Made by a program: the position numbers and the translations under genes. A model generated the notes under the pieces. That model was not told where the DNA came from and searched no databases. It was given only the letters and a program-made list of their open reading frames with translations. From Janthinobacterium sp. 344 (GTDB lineage Bacteria > Pseudomonadota > Gammaproteobacteria > Burkholderiales > Burkholderiaceae_D), in contig NZ_FOKL01000007.1 in NCBI RefSeq assembly GCF_900112025.1, positions 248,001 through 312,000 of the forward strand: 64,000 nt of DNA, in the 5' to 3' direction. Shown here piece after piece: positions 32,826 through 41,276 of this stretch; position 1 is the first letter of the stretch; each line of letters begins with the position of its first letter.

Positions 32826-33734
32826 CTACTCCTGCTTCTCCTGCTCCAGGCGCGCATCGAGCAGGGTGCGCGCCGCCGCCACGTAGGCGCGGCACGCCTG
32901 CGGGTCGACGAAGGCGTCGCTGCCCGCCGTGGCGCTCGCTTCCAGGCGCTCCCACAGCTGCGACGCTTCCGGGTGGGCCGAGATCAGCACGTCGCAGGGC
33001 AGCTTTTCCAGCGTCTCGAAGCTGTGGCGCAGGTCCGCCAGCGCCGTCGGATACTCGCTGCTGCCGCGGAACTTGAAGCCGGGCCGCGAGACGGCATTGA
33101 TGCTGTCCGCGTACACCATGTTCAGGCAGCGCGGGCCGTCGCACGATTGCCAGGTCCAGCTCAGGCCCCCCGGCGTGTGGCCCGGCGTGGCGTGCGCCGT
33201 CAGCGCAATGGGGCCGACGTTGAAATGGCTGCCGTCGCGCGCCAGGCGCATATCCTTCACGGGCGGATACTTGGGCAGCGCGTGGTATTGCGGATCGTCC
33301 GGCCCCACCTCGCCGGAGGCCAGGTCCAGCGCGGCCGACGGGCTGGCGGCCACCAGCGCATTGCTGCGCCGCTGCAGCTCGGCCAGGCCGCCCGCATGGT
33401 CGATATGCCCGTGCGAATTGAGTATCAGCTTGACATCCTCGATGCGGAAACCCAGCGCGTTGATATTGGCGATGATCTTGGGCGCCGATTCCGGCAAGCC
33501 GCCATCGATCAGCACATGGCCTTGCGGCGACGTGATGAGCACCGAGCTGAGACCTTTCACGCCCACATAATAGGTATTGCCGAAGATGCGGAACGGCGCC
33601 TGGTCGGCGTTCCAGGTGGCGCAGATTTCGCAGTCCGGCGTGGGGGGCGTGGCGGGCGCTTGCGCCAAGGCCAGGGAGGCGTGGCCCGCCAGCAGCAGGG
33701 CCAGCGCCAGGGCGCGTGGAGAGGTGAGGGGCAT
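32826..33734 (-). CDS. Subclass B3 metallo-beta-lactamase
   Basis: A 302-residue periplasmic zinc enzyme of the B3 metallo-beta-lactamase group, expected to hydrolyse penicillins, cephalosporins and carbapenems. It has a signal peptide ending ALAQ. The zinc ligands are in place: NSHGHIDHAGG (HxHxDH, both zinc sites), TPGHTPGG, and a late histidine in SAHPEASQLWE. The motif FRIFGNTYYVGVKGLSSVLI and VLIDGGL precede them, as in L1/THIN-B-type enzymes. J. lividum carries a chromosomal B3 enzyme named THIN-B; this may be its counterpart, but I cannot compare identity here. The ATG at 33734 is chosen because the signal peptide starts there. Activity against drugs is inferred from the motifs. Confidence 0.88.
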   Translation of the reverse strand: MPLTSPRALALALLLAGHASLALAQAPATPPTPDCEICATWNADQAPFRIFGNTYYVGVKGLSSVLITSPQGHVLIDGGLPESAPKIIANINALGFRIEDVKLILNSHGHIDHAGGLAELQRRSNALVAASPSAALDLASGEVGPDDPQYHALPKYPPVKDMRLARDGSHFNVGPIALTAHATPGHTPGGLSWTWQSCDGPRCLNMVYADSINAVSRPGFKFRGSSEYPTALADLRHSFETLEKLPCDVLISAHPEASQLWERLEASATAGSDAFVDPQACRAYVAAARTLLDARLEQEKQE

Positions 33735-33833
33735 TGCAGTCCTTATCCGTGTTGCCAGGGTGGCGTATGCTGACACGGAACGGGGCGCGATGCAAACGCT
33801 CCCTTGCATGGCTGGCGGCGGGTGAGGGGAGCT

Positions 33834-35225
33834 TCAGGCTGCGGCCAGGGTGGCGCTCCCGGAACCGATGCTGACCTGGCGGCCCGCGTGATCGGCCGGC
33901 AGGCGCGGGCCCTGGCCGAACACCTTGTGGCGCAGGGTGCCTTCTTCGTAGCCGCTGCGGTAGCGGCCGCGCCGCTGCAGTTCCGGCACGATGTGGGCCA
34001 CCACGTCGGCCATGCTGTCGTGGGCCACGGCGAAGGCCAGGTTGAAACCGTCGATGCCCGTCTCGTCCATCCAGCTTTCCAGCTGGTCGGCCACCTGGCG
34101 CGCATCGCCCACCAGCACGGGCCCGCGCCCGCCCAGGCCGATGTATTCGGCTGCCTCGCGCACCGTCCAGGTGCGGTCCGGGTCGGCCTGGCTGAACGAG
34201 GCCAGGGCCGAGCGGCCCGCCGGGGAATCGATGTAGTCGATGGTGGCGTCGAGCGGATAGCGGCTGAAATCGACGCCCGTCCAGCCCGACAGCAGCACCA
34301 GCGCCGCCTCGATGTTCACGTGGCGCAGGTAGTCGGCGTGCCTGGCGCGCGCTTCCGCTTCCGTGGCGCCCGTGATGATGAGCGCCTGCGCGTAGATCAG
34401 CAGCGCGTCGCCATCGCGCCCCGCTTGCCGCACGGCGGCGCGCAAGTCGTCGGCATAGCGCTTGACCACCGTCTTGCTGGGGCCACTGACAAAGGTCGCT
34501 TCCGCGTGGCGCGCCGCGAAGCGCGTGCCGCGCGGCGAGGTGCCCGCCTGGTACAGCAGCGGCGTGCGCTGCGGCGACGGTTCGCACAAATGGATGCCGG
34601 GCACCTGGTAGTGGCGCCCGGCATGGTTGATGGGATGGACCTTGGCCGGATCGGCGTAGATTGCGCGCGCCTTGTCGTTGACGACGGCGTCGTCGTCCCA
34701 GCTTTTTTCCCACAGCTTGTAGACGACGTCGAGGTATTCGTCGGCCAGGTCGTAGCGTTCATCGTGTCCCAGCTGCTGCTGCAAGCCCAGGTTGCGCGCC
34801 GCGCTATCGAGGTAGCCGGTGACGATATTCCAGCCGATGCGCCCACCCGTCAGGTGGTCCAGCGTGGACATGCGCCGCGCGAACGGGTACGGATGTTCGT
34901 AGGTGAGGGCGCAGGTGACGCCGAAACCCAGGTGCGTGGTGGCTTGCGCCATGATGGGCACGAGGGCCAGCGGGTCGTTCAGCGGCACCTGCACGCCGTG
35001 TTCCAGGGCCGCATCGAGGCTGGCCCGGTAGACGTCATACACGCCCAGCACGTCGGCCAGGAACACCGCGTCGAACAGGCCCGCTTCCAGCAGCCGCGCC
35101 AGTTCCGTCCAGTGTTCGGGATCGGTATAGCGGTGGCTGCGGTCGCGCGCGTGCGTCCACAGGCCCGGCGACTGGTGGCCCACGGTGTTCATCTGGAAGG
35201 CGTTGAAGCGGATCGTCTTGCTCAT
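33834..35225 (-). CDS. FMN-dependent LLM-class monooxygenase (NtaA/SnaA/DszA family)
   Basis: A 463-residue flavin monooxygenase of the bacterial-luciferase-like family. The NtaA/SnaA/DszA/DmoA type is recognised by FNAFQMNTVGHQSPGLW at the start, GLFDAVFLADVLGVYD, RRMSTLDHLTGGRIGWNIVT, then SPQRTPLLYQAGTSPRGTRF and FVSGPS. Such enzymes use FMNH2 from a separate reductase to cleave C-S or C-N bonds, for example in dimethyl sulfide, dibenzothiophene sulfone or nitrilotriacetate. The neighbouring sfnB, metQ-like gene and ssu operon argue for an organosulfur substrate. SsuE (37635-38255) could supply FMNH2. It starts 3 nt after the metQ-like stop, so the two are co-translated. Confidence 0.88.
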   Translation of the reverse strand: MSKTIRFNAFQMNTVGHQSPGLWTHARDRSHRYTDPEHWTELARLLEAGLFDAVFLADVLGVYDVYRASLDAALEHGVQVPLNDPLALVPIMAQATTHLGFGVTCALTYEHPYPFARRMSTLDHLTGGRIGWNIVTGYLDSAARNLGLQQQLGHDERYDLADEYLDVVYKLWEKSWDDDAVVNDKARAIYADPAKVHPINHAGRHYQVPGIHLCEPSPQRTPLLYQAGTSPRGTRFAARHAEATFVSGPSKTVVKRYADDLRAAVRQAGRDGDALLIYAQALIITGATEAEARARHADYLRHVNIEAALVLLSGWTGVDFSRYPLDATIDYIDSPAGRSALASFSQADPDRTWTVREAAEYIGLGGRGPVLVGDARQVADQLESWMDETGIDGFNLAFAVAHDSMADVVAHIVPELQRRGRYRSGYEEGTLRHKVFGQGPRLPADHAGRQVSIGSGSATLAAA

Positions 35226-35228
35226 GGC

Positions 35229-36056
35229 TTATTTCGCCGCCGTCTGCAAGGCTTGCTGGTAATCGGGTTTCGAGTAGCCGGCAAAATGTTTATTCGTGAT
35301 GTCGAGGAATTCGCGCGAGCGGTAGGCGGCCGCCAGGTCCTTGGCGAACTGCTTGTCCTTGTCGGCCGTGCGGATGGCCACCAGGTTGATGTAGTTGGGC
35401 GAGATTTTCTCGGCCACCAGCGCGTCCGTCAGTTTCAGTCCCGAAGCCAGCGCATAATTGCCGTTGATGAAAGAGTAGTCGGTGTCGCCCAGCGAGCGTG
35501 GCAGCTGCGCCGCTTCGAGCGGCAGCAGCCTGATTTTCTTCGTGTTGACGGCGATATCCTTTTCCGAGGCGCGCACGGGGTCGAAGCTGGCGCGCAGCTT
35601 GATCCAGCCCAGCTGGTCCAGCAGCACCAGCGCGCGCGCCTGGTTGGTCGGATCGTTCGGCAAGCCCACCGTCGTGCCTTCCTTCACGTCGTCCAGGGTC
35701 TTGTGCTTTTTGCTGTAGATGGCGATCGGCGCCGTGGGTATCGTGATCAGGTCCGTCAGGGCCAGCTTGTGCTCCAGCGCGAATTTCTTCAGGTAGACGA
35801 TGTGCTGGAAGACGTTGGCATCGAGCGAACCCTCGGCCAGCGCGAAGTTGGGCTGGATGTAATCGTTGAATTCCACCAGCTTGACCTTGTAGCCCTGCTT
35901 TTCCAGAATAGGCTTGATGCCCAGCTTGATCTGGTCCGCATACGGCCCGGCGCTGGTGCCGATGGTGATCTCTTTCGGGTCCTTGGCGTGGGCGAAGCTG
36001 GCCGTCAAGGCCAGGGCCAGGGCGGTGAGGACGATGCTGCGGCGGGCGATGGTCAT
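35229..36056 (-). CDS. MetQ/NlpA-family ABC substrate-binding protein
   Basis: A 275-residue periplasmic binding protein of the MetQ family, which normally binds methionine for MetNIQ import. It has EITIGTSAGPYADQIKLGIK, LVEFNDYIQPNFALAEGSLD, NVFQHIVYLKKFALEH and TTVGLPNDPTNQARALVLLD. Unlike most family members there is no lipobox cysteine: the signal peptide ends AHA, so the protein is probably released into the periplasm rather than lipid-anchored. No metN or metI gene is in the window, so it either borrows a distant transporter or serves another organosulfur ligand. It lies between sfnB and the LLM monooxygenase on the same strand. Confidence 0.85.
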   Translation of the reverse strand: MTIARRSIVLTALALALTASFAHAKDPKEITIGTSAGPYADQIKLGIKPILEKQGYKVKLVEFNDYIQPNFALAEGSLDANVFQHIVYLKKFALEHKLALTDLITIPTAPIAIYSKKHKTLDDVKEGTTVGLPNDPTNQARALVLLDQLGWIKLRASFDPVRASEKDIAVNTKKIRLLPLEAAQLPRSLGDTDYSFINGNYALASGLKLTDALVAEKISPNYINLVAIRTADKDKQFAKDLAAAYRSREFLDITNKHFAGYSKPDYQQALQTAAK

Positions 36057-36081
36057 GTTAACTCCTGCTTAGTGAAGAACT

Positions 36082-36108
36082 GGGGTCAGACCCGCCGGGT
36101 CTGACCCC
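36082..36108. repeat. Perfect 12-bp inverted repeat between sfnB and metQ-like genes (copy 2)
   Basis: Identical over 27 nt to the element at 344-370: arm GGGGTCAGACCC, loop GCC, then the exact reverse complement. It occupies the middle of the 108-nt gap between sfnB and the metQ-like gene, both on the minus strand. Flanks are unrelated to those of copy 1, so the shared part is just the hairpin. Confidence 0.85.
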
Positions 36109-36164
36109 GGAAGTCCGTTAAATTGCCTGCGGCGCAAATGTATCGATTCGCCCAGGCCGTGGTT

Positions 36165-37379
36165 TTACGAATATGCCGTCGGCTCGGGCACCGTGCCGGT
36201 CAAGGCAAAGCGTCCCAGGTCGCGCAGCTTGTAGTCGATGGGGTCATGCAGGGTATGCACGCGCACGTTGCGCCAGTAGCGGTCGAAGCCGTATTGGGCC
36301 GAGGTGGAGCGCGCGCCCGTCAGTTCGAACATCTGGCTGCTGATCTCCAGTCCCGCCTTGTGCGCCAGGCATTTGGCTTCGGCCACGGCCACGGCCAGCA
36401 AGCCCCGTTCGCGCGCCGTCACCAGCGCGCCCTTGCGGAAGACCTTTTCCAGTTCCTGCGCCGCCGCGTCGGCCAGCACTTGCGCGGGGCGCAGCAAGAG
36501 CCACAGCTGGCCGTAGCGGTGCTGCACCAAAGGGTCATCCGTGGCTTGGGCCACGCCCGAGGCAAACCAGGCTTTCGCCTGCTCGCCCGTGTAGCGGCGC
36601 GCCGCCTCGAACGCGCCTTCGGCGATGCCCAGGTAGAGATTCGCCATGATCAGCTGCGCGATCTGCGAACGCACGGTGGCTTGCGGCGTGGCGGCCTGCG
36701 CGGGCGCCTGCAGCACCAGCTCCCGCGGCAGGGCGACTCCTTCAAAGTGGACATTGCCGCTGTCCGTCTGGCGTTGGCCGAAGGCGTCCCAGTCCGCCTG
36801 CACGGTCACGCCATCCTGGCGCGTGGGCAGGGCGGCGATCAGCGCCGTCTGCGTGGGCGCGTGCCAGGCGGAGACGGTCAGCCAGTCCGACCCGACGGAA
36901 CCGGAAGAAAAGCTCTTGATGCCGTCGAGGACGTAGCCGTCGCCGCTGTCGCTGGCCGTGACCCGCTTGTCGAGCGGGTTGAGGGCATTGCCCCAGAACA
37001 GGCGCTCGTCGACGGTCAAGGTGAGCAGGCGGCGCTGCTGCTGCGCGCTGCCGTACAGCTGCAAGCCCGCCAGCTGCAGATGGTGGAAGCCGAAGACATG
37101 CGCCAGCGCGCTGTCGGCCCGCGCCAGGATGCGGATCACCTGGTATACGAGGGGCCACGACGCGCCCTGGCCGCCGAATTCCACGGGAATCGACAGGGTC
37201 AGCAGACCCGACTCGCGCAGCCATTCGCGTTCCTGTGGCGCATGGCCGCCGGCCTGGTCGCGGGCATTGGCCGTTTCGGCCAGGCGCGCGGCCAGCGCGG
37301 TGGCCATGCTGATGGCGTCCTGCAGGGGTTCCGGCACAGGAGGCTGAGGATGGGCGGCATGGAGTAAAGCGCTAGACAT
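36165..37379 (-). CDS. sfnB: SfnB-family sulfur-acquisition oxidoreductase (acyl-CoA dehydrogenase fold)
   Basis: A 404-residue flavoprotein of the acyl-CoA dehydrogenase superfamily, SfnB branch, involved in using organosulfur compounds when sulfate is scarce. Features: SGLLTLSIPVEFGGQGASWP, ALAHVFGFHHLQLAGLQLYG, DGIKSFSSGSVGSDWLTVSA, and a C-terminal half with GAFEAARRYTGEQAKAW and GARSTSAQYGFDRYWRNVRV. The paired F-S-S-G-S motif and D-x-x-W-R-N segment are typical of the SfnB/DszC-like group. It is divergent from ssuE across a 255-nt gap that has two ATATGCG motifs. The ATG at 37379 is chosen over the open upstream frame because the upstream part is low in conservation and overlaps the promoter region. 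Confidence 0.85.
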   Translation of the reverse strand: MSSALLHAAHPQPPVPEPLQDAISMATALAARLAETANARDQAGGHAPQEREWLRESGLLTLSIPVEFGGQGASWPLVYQVIRILARADSALAHVFGFHHLQLAGLQLYGSAQQQRRLLTLTVDERLFWGNALNPLDKRVTASDSGDGYVLDGIKSFSSGSVGSDWLTVSAWHAPTQTALIAALPTRQDGVTVQADWDAFGQRQTDSGNVHFEGVALPRELVLQAPAQAATPQATVRSQIAQLIMANLYLGIAEGAFEAARRYTGEQAKAWFASGVAQATDDPLVQHRYGQLWLLLRPAQVLADAAAQELEKVFRKGALVTARERGLLAVAVAEAKCLAHKAGLEISSQMFELTGARSTSAQYGFDRYWRNVRVHTLHDPIDYKLRDLGRFALTGTVPEPTAYS

Positions 37380-37457
37380 GGGACGGATTCCGGAAAGACG
37401 ATGACGCCGATATTGCACCGCCGGGCGCGCGCCGTACACGAAGAAAACCGCGCATGG

Positions 37458-37534
37458 ATATGCGAAAAAAGCCATGTGTGGATGAGCGCCTTCGCTTGCG
37501 GGGCGTCAGGCCCGGATAGACAAAAAACGCATAT
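37458..37534. promoter_or_regulatory. Divergent sfnB/ssuE promoter region with two ATATGCG motifs
   Basis: ATATGCGAAAAAA-GCCAT lies at 37458-37475 and AAAAAACGCATAT at 37522-37534. The second is the exact reverse complement of ATATGCGTTTTTT found upstream of cysE (31070-31082). Both fit, with mismatches in the distal half-site, a pattern ATATGC-N7-GCATAT. The two sites are well placed to control sfnB and ssuE in opposite directions, probably through a CysB/Cbl/SsuR-type regulator encoded elsewhere. Confidence 0.55.
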
Positions 37535-37634
37535 CGAAGCGCGAAAGCATTCGTTTTATCGGGCCGCTGATGGCGATAGGCTGCAAGCATCCAAGTAGCC
37601 AAATCAAACCATCACGTACAGGGACGGGCATCAC

Positions 37635-38255
37635 ATGAGCATCTTGTTATTGGGCGGCAGCCCGCAACTCCCATCGAGTTCCAGCCGCTTGCTGCTGCAT
37701 ATCGGCGAACAGCTGGCGCTGCAGGGCCATAGCTACGCCAAGCTGCATGTGCGCGACTTGCCGGCGCGCGCCTTGCTGCTGGCCGACTATGACGACGCGG
37801 CGATCGCCCGCGCCGTGCGCGCCGTGGCCGACGCCGACGCCATCGTGATCGCCACGCCCATCTACAAGGCGTCCTATACAGGCTTGCTGAAAGCCTTCCT
37901 CGACCTGCTGCCGCAGGATGGTCTGGCCGGCAAGCTGGTGCTGCCGCTGGCCACGGGCGGCGGCCACGCCCACACCCTGGCGCTCGATTATGCGCTGCGT
38001 CCCGTGCTCCATGCGCTGGGCGCCAAGCAGGTCTTCACCAGCATCTATGCCAATGCGCAGCAGCTGGCGTGGCATGAAGAGGGGGGCTTGAGCCTGGACG
38101 CGCCGATCGCCGCGCGCGTGCAGGCCGGCATCGAGGAACTCGCCACGGGCCTGTTCGTGCTGCAGGGCCGGCGTCCGTCCGCGCCGGCAGAAGTCCCGCA
38201 CCCCGTGCGTTCGCTGCAAGACCAGCCGTACGCTCCGCAATTTCACGCCGCCTGA
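37635..38255 (+). CDS. ssuE: NADPH-dependent FMN reductase SsuE
   Basis: Supplies FMNH2 to SsuD for desulfonation of alkanesulfonates. The 206-residue flavodoxin-like protein has the phosphate-binding loop GGSPQLPSSSSRLL at residues 7-20 and the SsuE motif TPIYKASYTGLLKAFLDLLP, with the tyrosine in the pi-helix that governs FMN release. GLAGKLVLPLATGGG follows. It is the first gene of ssuEADCB. The last 25 residues (PSAPAEVPHPVRSLQDQPY) are a proline-rich tail longer than in E. coli SsuE. Confidence 0.93.
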   Translation: MSILLLGGSPQLPSSSSRLLLHIGEQLALQGHSYAKLHVRDLPARALLLADYDDAAIARAVRAVADADAIVIATPIYKASYTGLLKAFLDLLPQDGLAGKLVLPLATGGGHAHTLALDYALRPVLHALGAKQVFTSIYANAQQLAWHEEGGLSLDAPIAARVQAGIEELATGLFVLQGRRPSAPAEVPHPVRSLQDQPYAPQFHAA

Positions 38256-38279
38256 TTATTCACCGACCAAGGAACCGCC

Positions 38280-39284
38280 ATGACACACCGCCACGCACAA
38301 CGCCTCTCGCGCCGTACCACTCTGGGCCTGCTGTTTGCCGCCGCTGCCGGCGTGATGGCGGCCGGCATGCCGGCCGCGGCGCAGGCGCAGTCCAAGGGGG
38401 AGGTGCAGGTGCGTATCGGCTACCAGAAATACGGCACCCTGACGTTGTTGAAGGGGCGCGGCACCCTGGAAAAACGCCTGGCCGAGCAGGGCGTGGGCGT
38501 GAAATGGACGGAGTTTCCTGCCGGTCCCGTGCTGCTGGAAGGCTTGAACGTGGGCAGCATCGATTTCGGCACCGTGGGCGAGGCGCCGCCGATCTTTGCG
38601 CAGGCGGCGGGCGCCAACCTGGTGTATGTCGGCAATGAGCCGGCGTCGCCCGCCAGCGAAGCCATCGTCGTACCCAAAGGTTCGGGCTTGCGCACCCTGG
38701 CCGACTTGAAGGGCAAGAAGATCGCCCTGAACAAGGGCTCGAACGTGCATTACCTGCTGTTGAAAGCACTGGAAAGGGCAGGCGTCGCGTACGCCGATAT
38801 CCAGCCCGTGTTCCTGCCGCCCGCCGATGCGCGCGCCGCTTTCGAGCGGGGCAGCGTCGACGCCTGGGCCATCTGGGACCCGTTCCTGGCCGCCGCCGAA
38901 AAGCAGCTGGGCGCCCGCGTGCTGGCCGACGGCAAGGGCCTGGTGGCGAACTACCAGTTTTATCTCGCCTCGCGCACGTATGCGGAAAAAAATCCCGAAA
39001 TCCTGCGCATCGTGCTCGACGAAGTGGCCAAGGTCGATGACTGGGGCCGCAACAACCCGGAGGAAGTGGCGGCGATCTTGTCGGCCCAGACTGGGCTGGG
39101 CAAGGAAGTCGTGGCGCTGGCCGCCACGCGCTATGCGTATGGCGTCAAACCCGTCTCTGTCGACGTCATCGCCTCGCAGCAAAGGGTGGCCGACGCGTTT
39201 TCCGCTCTGAAGCTGATTCCGAAACCGATCGTCGTCAAGGATGCGCTGCTGCCGGCGCGCCAGCTGGCCACCAGCGCAAAATAA
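38280..39284 (+). CDS. ssuA: Aliphatic sulfonate ABC transporter binding protein SsuA
   Basis: Periplasmic binding protein for alkanesulfonates. The 334-residue product begins with a twin-arginine-like signal (RLSRRTTLGLLFAAAAG) ending AQAQ. The mature part has EVQVRIGYQKYGTLTLLKGR, FPAGPVLLEGLNVGSIDFGT, GEAPPIFAQAAGANLVYVGN and VDAWAIWDPFLAAAEKQLGA, all SsuA signatures. It lies 24 nt after ssuE and 12 nt before ssuD in the same operon. Confidence 0.94.
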   Translation: MTHRHAQRLSRRTTLGLLFAAAAGVMAAGMPAAAQAQSKGEVQVRIGYQKYGTLTLLKGRGTLEKRLAEQGVGVKWTEFPAGPVLLEGLNVGSIDFGTVGEAPPIFAQAAGANLVYVGNEPASPASEAIVVPKGSGLRTLADLKGKKIALNKGSNVHYLLLKALERAGVAYADIQPVFLPPADARAAFERGSVDAWAIWDPFLAAAEKQLGARVLADGKGLVANYQFYLASRTYAEKNPEILRIVLDEVAKVDDWGRNNPEEVAAILSAQTGLGKEVVALAATRYAYGVKPVSVDVIASQQRVADAFSALKLIPKPIVVKDALLPARQLATSAK

Positions 39285-39296
39285 GGAACAAATATC

Positions 39297-40457
39297 ATGT
39301 CATTGAATGTCTTCTGGTTTATTCCGACCCACGGCGACAGCCGTTACCTGGGCACCTCGCAGGGCGCGCGCCCCGTCGATGCCGATTACTTGCGCCAGGT
39401 GGCCGTGGCCGCCGACACGCTGGGCTACGACGGCGTGCTGCTGCCCACGGGTCGCTCCTGCGAAGACGCGTGGGTGGTGGCGTCGTCACTGATCAGCGTG
39501 ACGCAAAAGCTCAAGTTCCTGGTGGCCGTGCGCCCCGGCCTGTCCACGCCCGGCCTGGCCGTGCGCATGGCGTCCACGTTCGACCGCCTGTCGAACGGGC
39601 GTCTCCTGATCAACGTCGTCACGGGCGGCGACCAGGGCGAACTGGAAGCGGACGGCCTGTTTGCCGACCACGCCAAACGCTATGAAATCTCCGATGAATT
39701 CATCAAGGTCTGGCGCGCTACCCTGGCGGGCGAGGGCGGCGCGGCCGGCTACGACTTCGAGGGCAAGCATATCCAGGTGAAGGGCGCGAAAACCCTGTAT
39801 CCGCCCGTGCAGAAACCGTATCCGCCCCTGTATTTCGGCGGCTCGTCGGAACCCGCGCACGAACTGGCGGCCGAGCAGATGGACGTGTACCTGACGTGGG
39901 GCGAGCCGCCCGCCGCAGTCGCCGAGAAAATCGCCGACATCCGCGCGCGCGCCGCAAAAAAAGGCCGTACGGTGCGCTTCGGCATCCGATTGCACGTGAT
40001 CGTGCGCGAAACGAACGAGGCGGCCTGGCGCGCGGCCGATGAACTGATCAGCCACCTGGACGACGACATCATCGCCAAGGCGCAGGCGGCGTTCGGCAAG
40101 ATGGATTCCGTGGGCCAGCAACGGATGGCGGCCCTGCATGGCGGGCGGCGCGACAAGCTCGAAGTGTCGCCCAACCTGTGGGCCGGCGTGGGCCTGGTGC
40201 GCGGCGGCGCGGGCACGGCCCTGGTCGGCGACGGTCCGACGGTGGTGGCGCGCATGCAGGAATACGCGGACCTGGGCATCGACACCTTCATTTTCTCCGG
40301 CTATCCGCACCTGGAGGAATCGTACCGCTTCGCCGAGCTGGCATTCCCGCTGCTGGGCAAGGGCAAGGCCGCCGGTGAGCAGTCATTGACGGGGCCATTC
40401 GGCGAAGTCATGGCCAGCAATATCGTGCCGGCCGCGCCGCAGAAGAAGGCGGCCTGA
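39297..40457 (+). CDS. ssuD: FMNH2-dependent alkanesulfonate monooxygenase SsuD
   Basis: Cleaves alkanesulfonates to aldehyde and sulfite using FMNH2 and oxygen. The 386-residue luciferase-like protein has the diagnostic start [20 protein letters not shown], the [18 protein letters not shown] segment with the active-site cysteine, [15 protein letters not shown], and [24 protein letters not shown]-type ribosome site AAGGAA precedes the ATG. Sulfite released here feeds cysteine synthesis together with O-acetylserine from CysE (31181-32119). Confidence 0.95.
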   Translation: MSLNVFWFIPTHGDSRYLGTSQGARPVDADYLRQVAVAADTLGYDGVLLPTGRSCEDAWVVASSLISVTQKLKFLVAVRPGLSTPGLAVRMASTFDRLSNGRLLINVVTGGDQGELEADGLFADHAKRYEISDEFIKVWRATLAGEGGAAGYDFEGKHIQVKGAKTLYPPVQKPYPPLYFGGSSEPAHELAAEQMDVYLTWGEPPAAVAEKIADIRARAAKKGRTVRFGIRLHVIVRETNEAAWRAADELISHLDDDIIAKAQAAFGKMDSVGQQRMAALHGGRRDKLEVSPNLWAGVGLVRGGAGTALVGDGPTVVARMQEYADLGIDTFIFSGYPHLEESYRFAELAFPLLGKGKAAGEQSLTGPFGEVMASNIVPAAPQKKAA

Positions 40458-40458
40458 G

Positions 40459-41259
40459 ATGGCCGCCGGCACCGCTGCCGCCACCCAACGGGCGCCGCGC
40501 ACGCCGTGGCGTGATGCCCTGGCGCCGTGGGCCTTGCCCGTGGCGCTGCTGCTGGCCTGGCAACTGGCGGCGCAGTGGGGCTGGCTGTCGAGCCGTATCC
40601 TGCCCGAACCGTGGGCCGTGGCGAAGGCTTTCTGGCACCTGGCCGTGTCGGGCGAATTGTGGCTGCACCTGAAGACGAGCTTGTGGCGCGCGACGGTCGG
40701 TTTCGCCGTCGGCGCGGGACTGGGCTTGCTGCTGGGCTTATTGACGGGCAGCTTCCGCCATGCGGAAACCCTGCTCGACACGACCTTGCAAATGGTGCGC
40801 AATATCCCCGCACTGGCCCTGATTCCGCTGGTGATCCTGTGGTTCGGCATCGACGAGACGGCGAAACTCTTCCTGCTGGCCGTCGGCGTCTTCTTTCCCG
40901 TCTACCTGAACACCTTCCACGGCATCCGTTCTGCCGACCAGGGCTTGATCGAAATGGCGAAAAGCTATGGCTTGTCCGGCTGGCCCTTGTACCGCGACGT
41001 GATCCTGCCGGCCGCCATGCCGTCCATTCTGGTCGGCGTGCGCTTTTCGCTGGGGCTCGTGTGGGTGCTGCTGATCGTCGCCGAAACCATCTCGGCGCAG
41101 GCCGGCATCGGCTACATGACCATGAATGCGCGCGAATTCTTGCAAACGGACGTGGTGCTGGTGGGGATACTGCTGTACGCCTTGCTGGGCAAGCTGGCCG
41201 ATTTGTTCTCGCGCCGGCTGGAACGCCACTGCCTGCGCTGGAATCCCGCTTACCGCTAA
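40459..41259 (+). CDS. ssuC: Aliphatic sulfonate ABC transporter permease SsuC
   Basis: Inner-membrane permease of the sulfonate importer. The 266-residue protein has six predicted helices and the conserved cytoplasmic loop [20 protein letters not shown] (EAA motif), followed by [20 protein letters not shown]. It starts one base after the ssuD stop codon, so translation is coupled. It pairs with SsuB. Confidence 0.94.
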   Translation: MAAGTAAATQRAPRTPWRDALAPWALPVALLLAWQLAAQWGWLSSRILPEPWAVAKAFWHLAVSGELWLHLKTSLWRATVGFAVGAGLGLLLGLLTGSFRHAETLLDTTLQMVRNIPALALIPLVILWFGIDETAKLFLLAVGVFFPVYLNTFHGIRSADQGLIEMAKSYGLSGWPLYRDVILPAAMPSILVGVRFSLGLVWVLLIVAETISAQAGIGYMTMNAREFLQTDVVLVGILLYALLGKLADLFSRRLERHCLRWNPAYR

Positions 41260-41276
41260 TGATTGAAGAGGACACC

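Noticed and set aside
32257..34713. An 818-codon open frame on the minus strand
   Set aside because: It joins antisense or out-of-frame shadows of the LLM monooxygenase and metallo-beta-lactamase genes to the real META lipoprotein. Only the last 160 codons have a signal peptide and a domain.
33834..35225. Assignment of the LLM monooxygenase to a specific substrate (dimethyl sulfide, dibenzothiophene or nitrilotriacetate)
   Set aside because: Family motifs are shared by all these enzymes and nothing in the sequence separates them with confidence. Only a link to organosulfur metabolism is supported by context.
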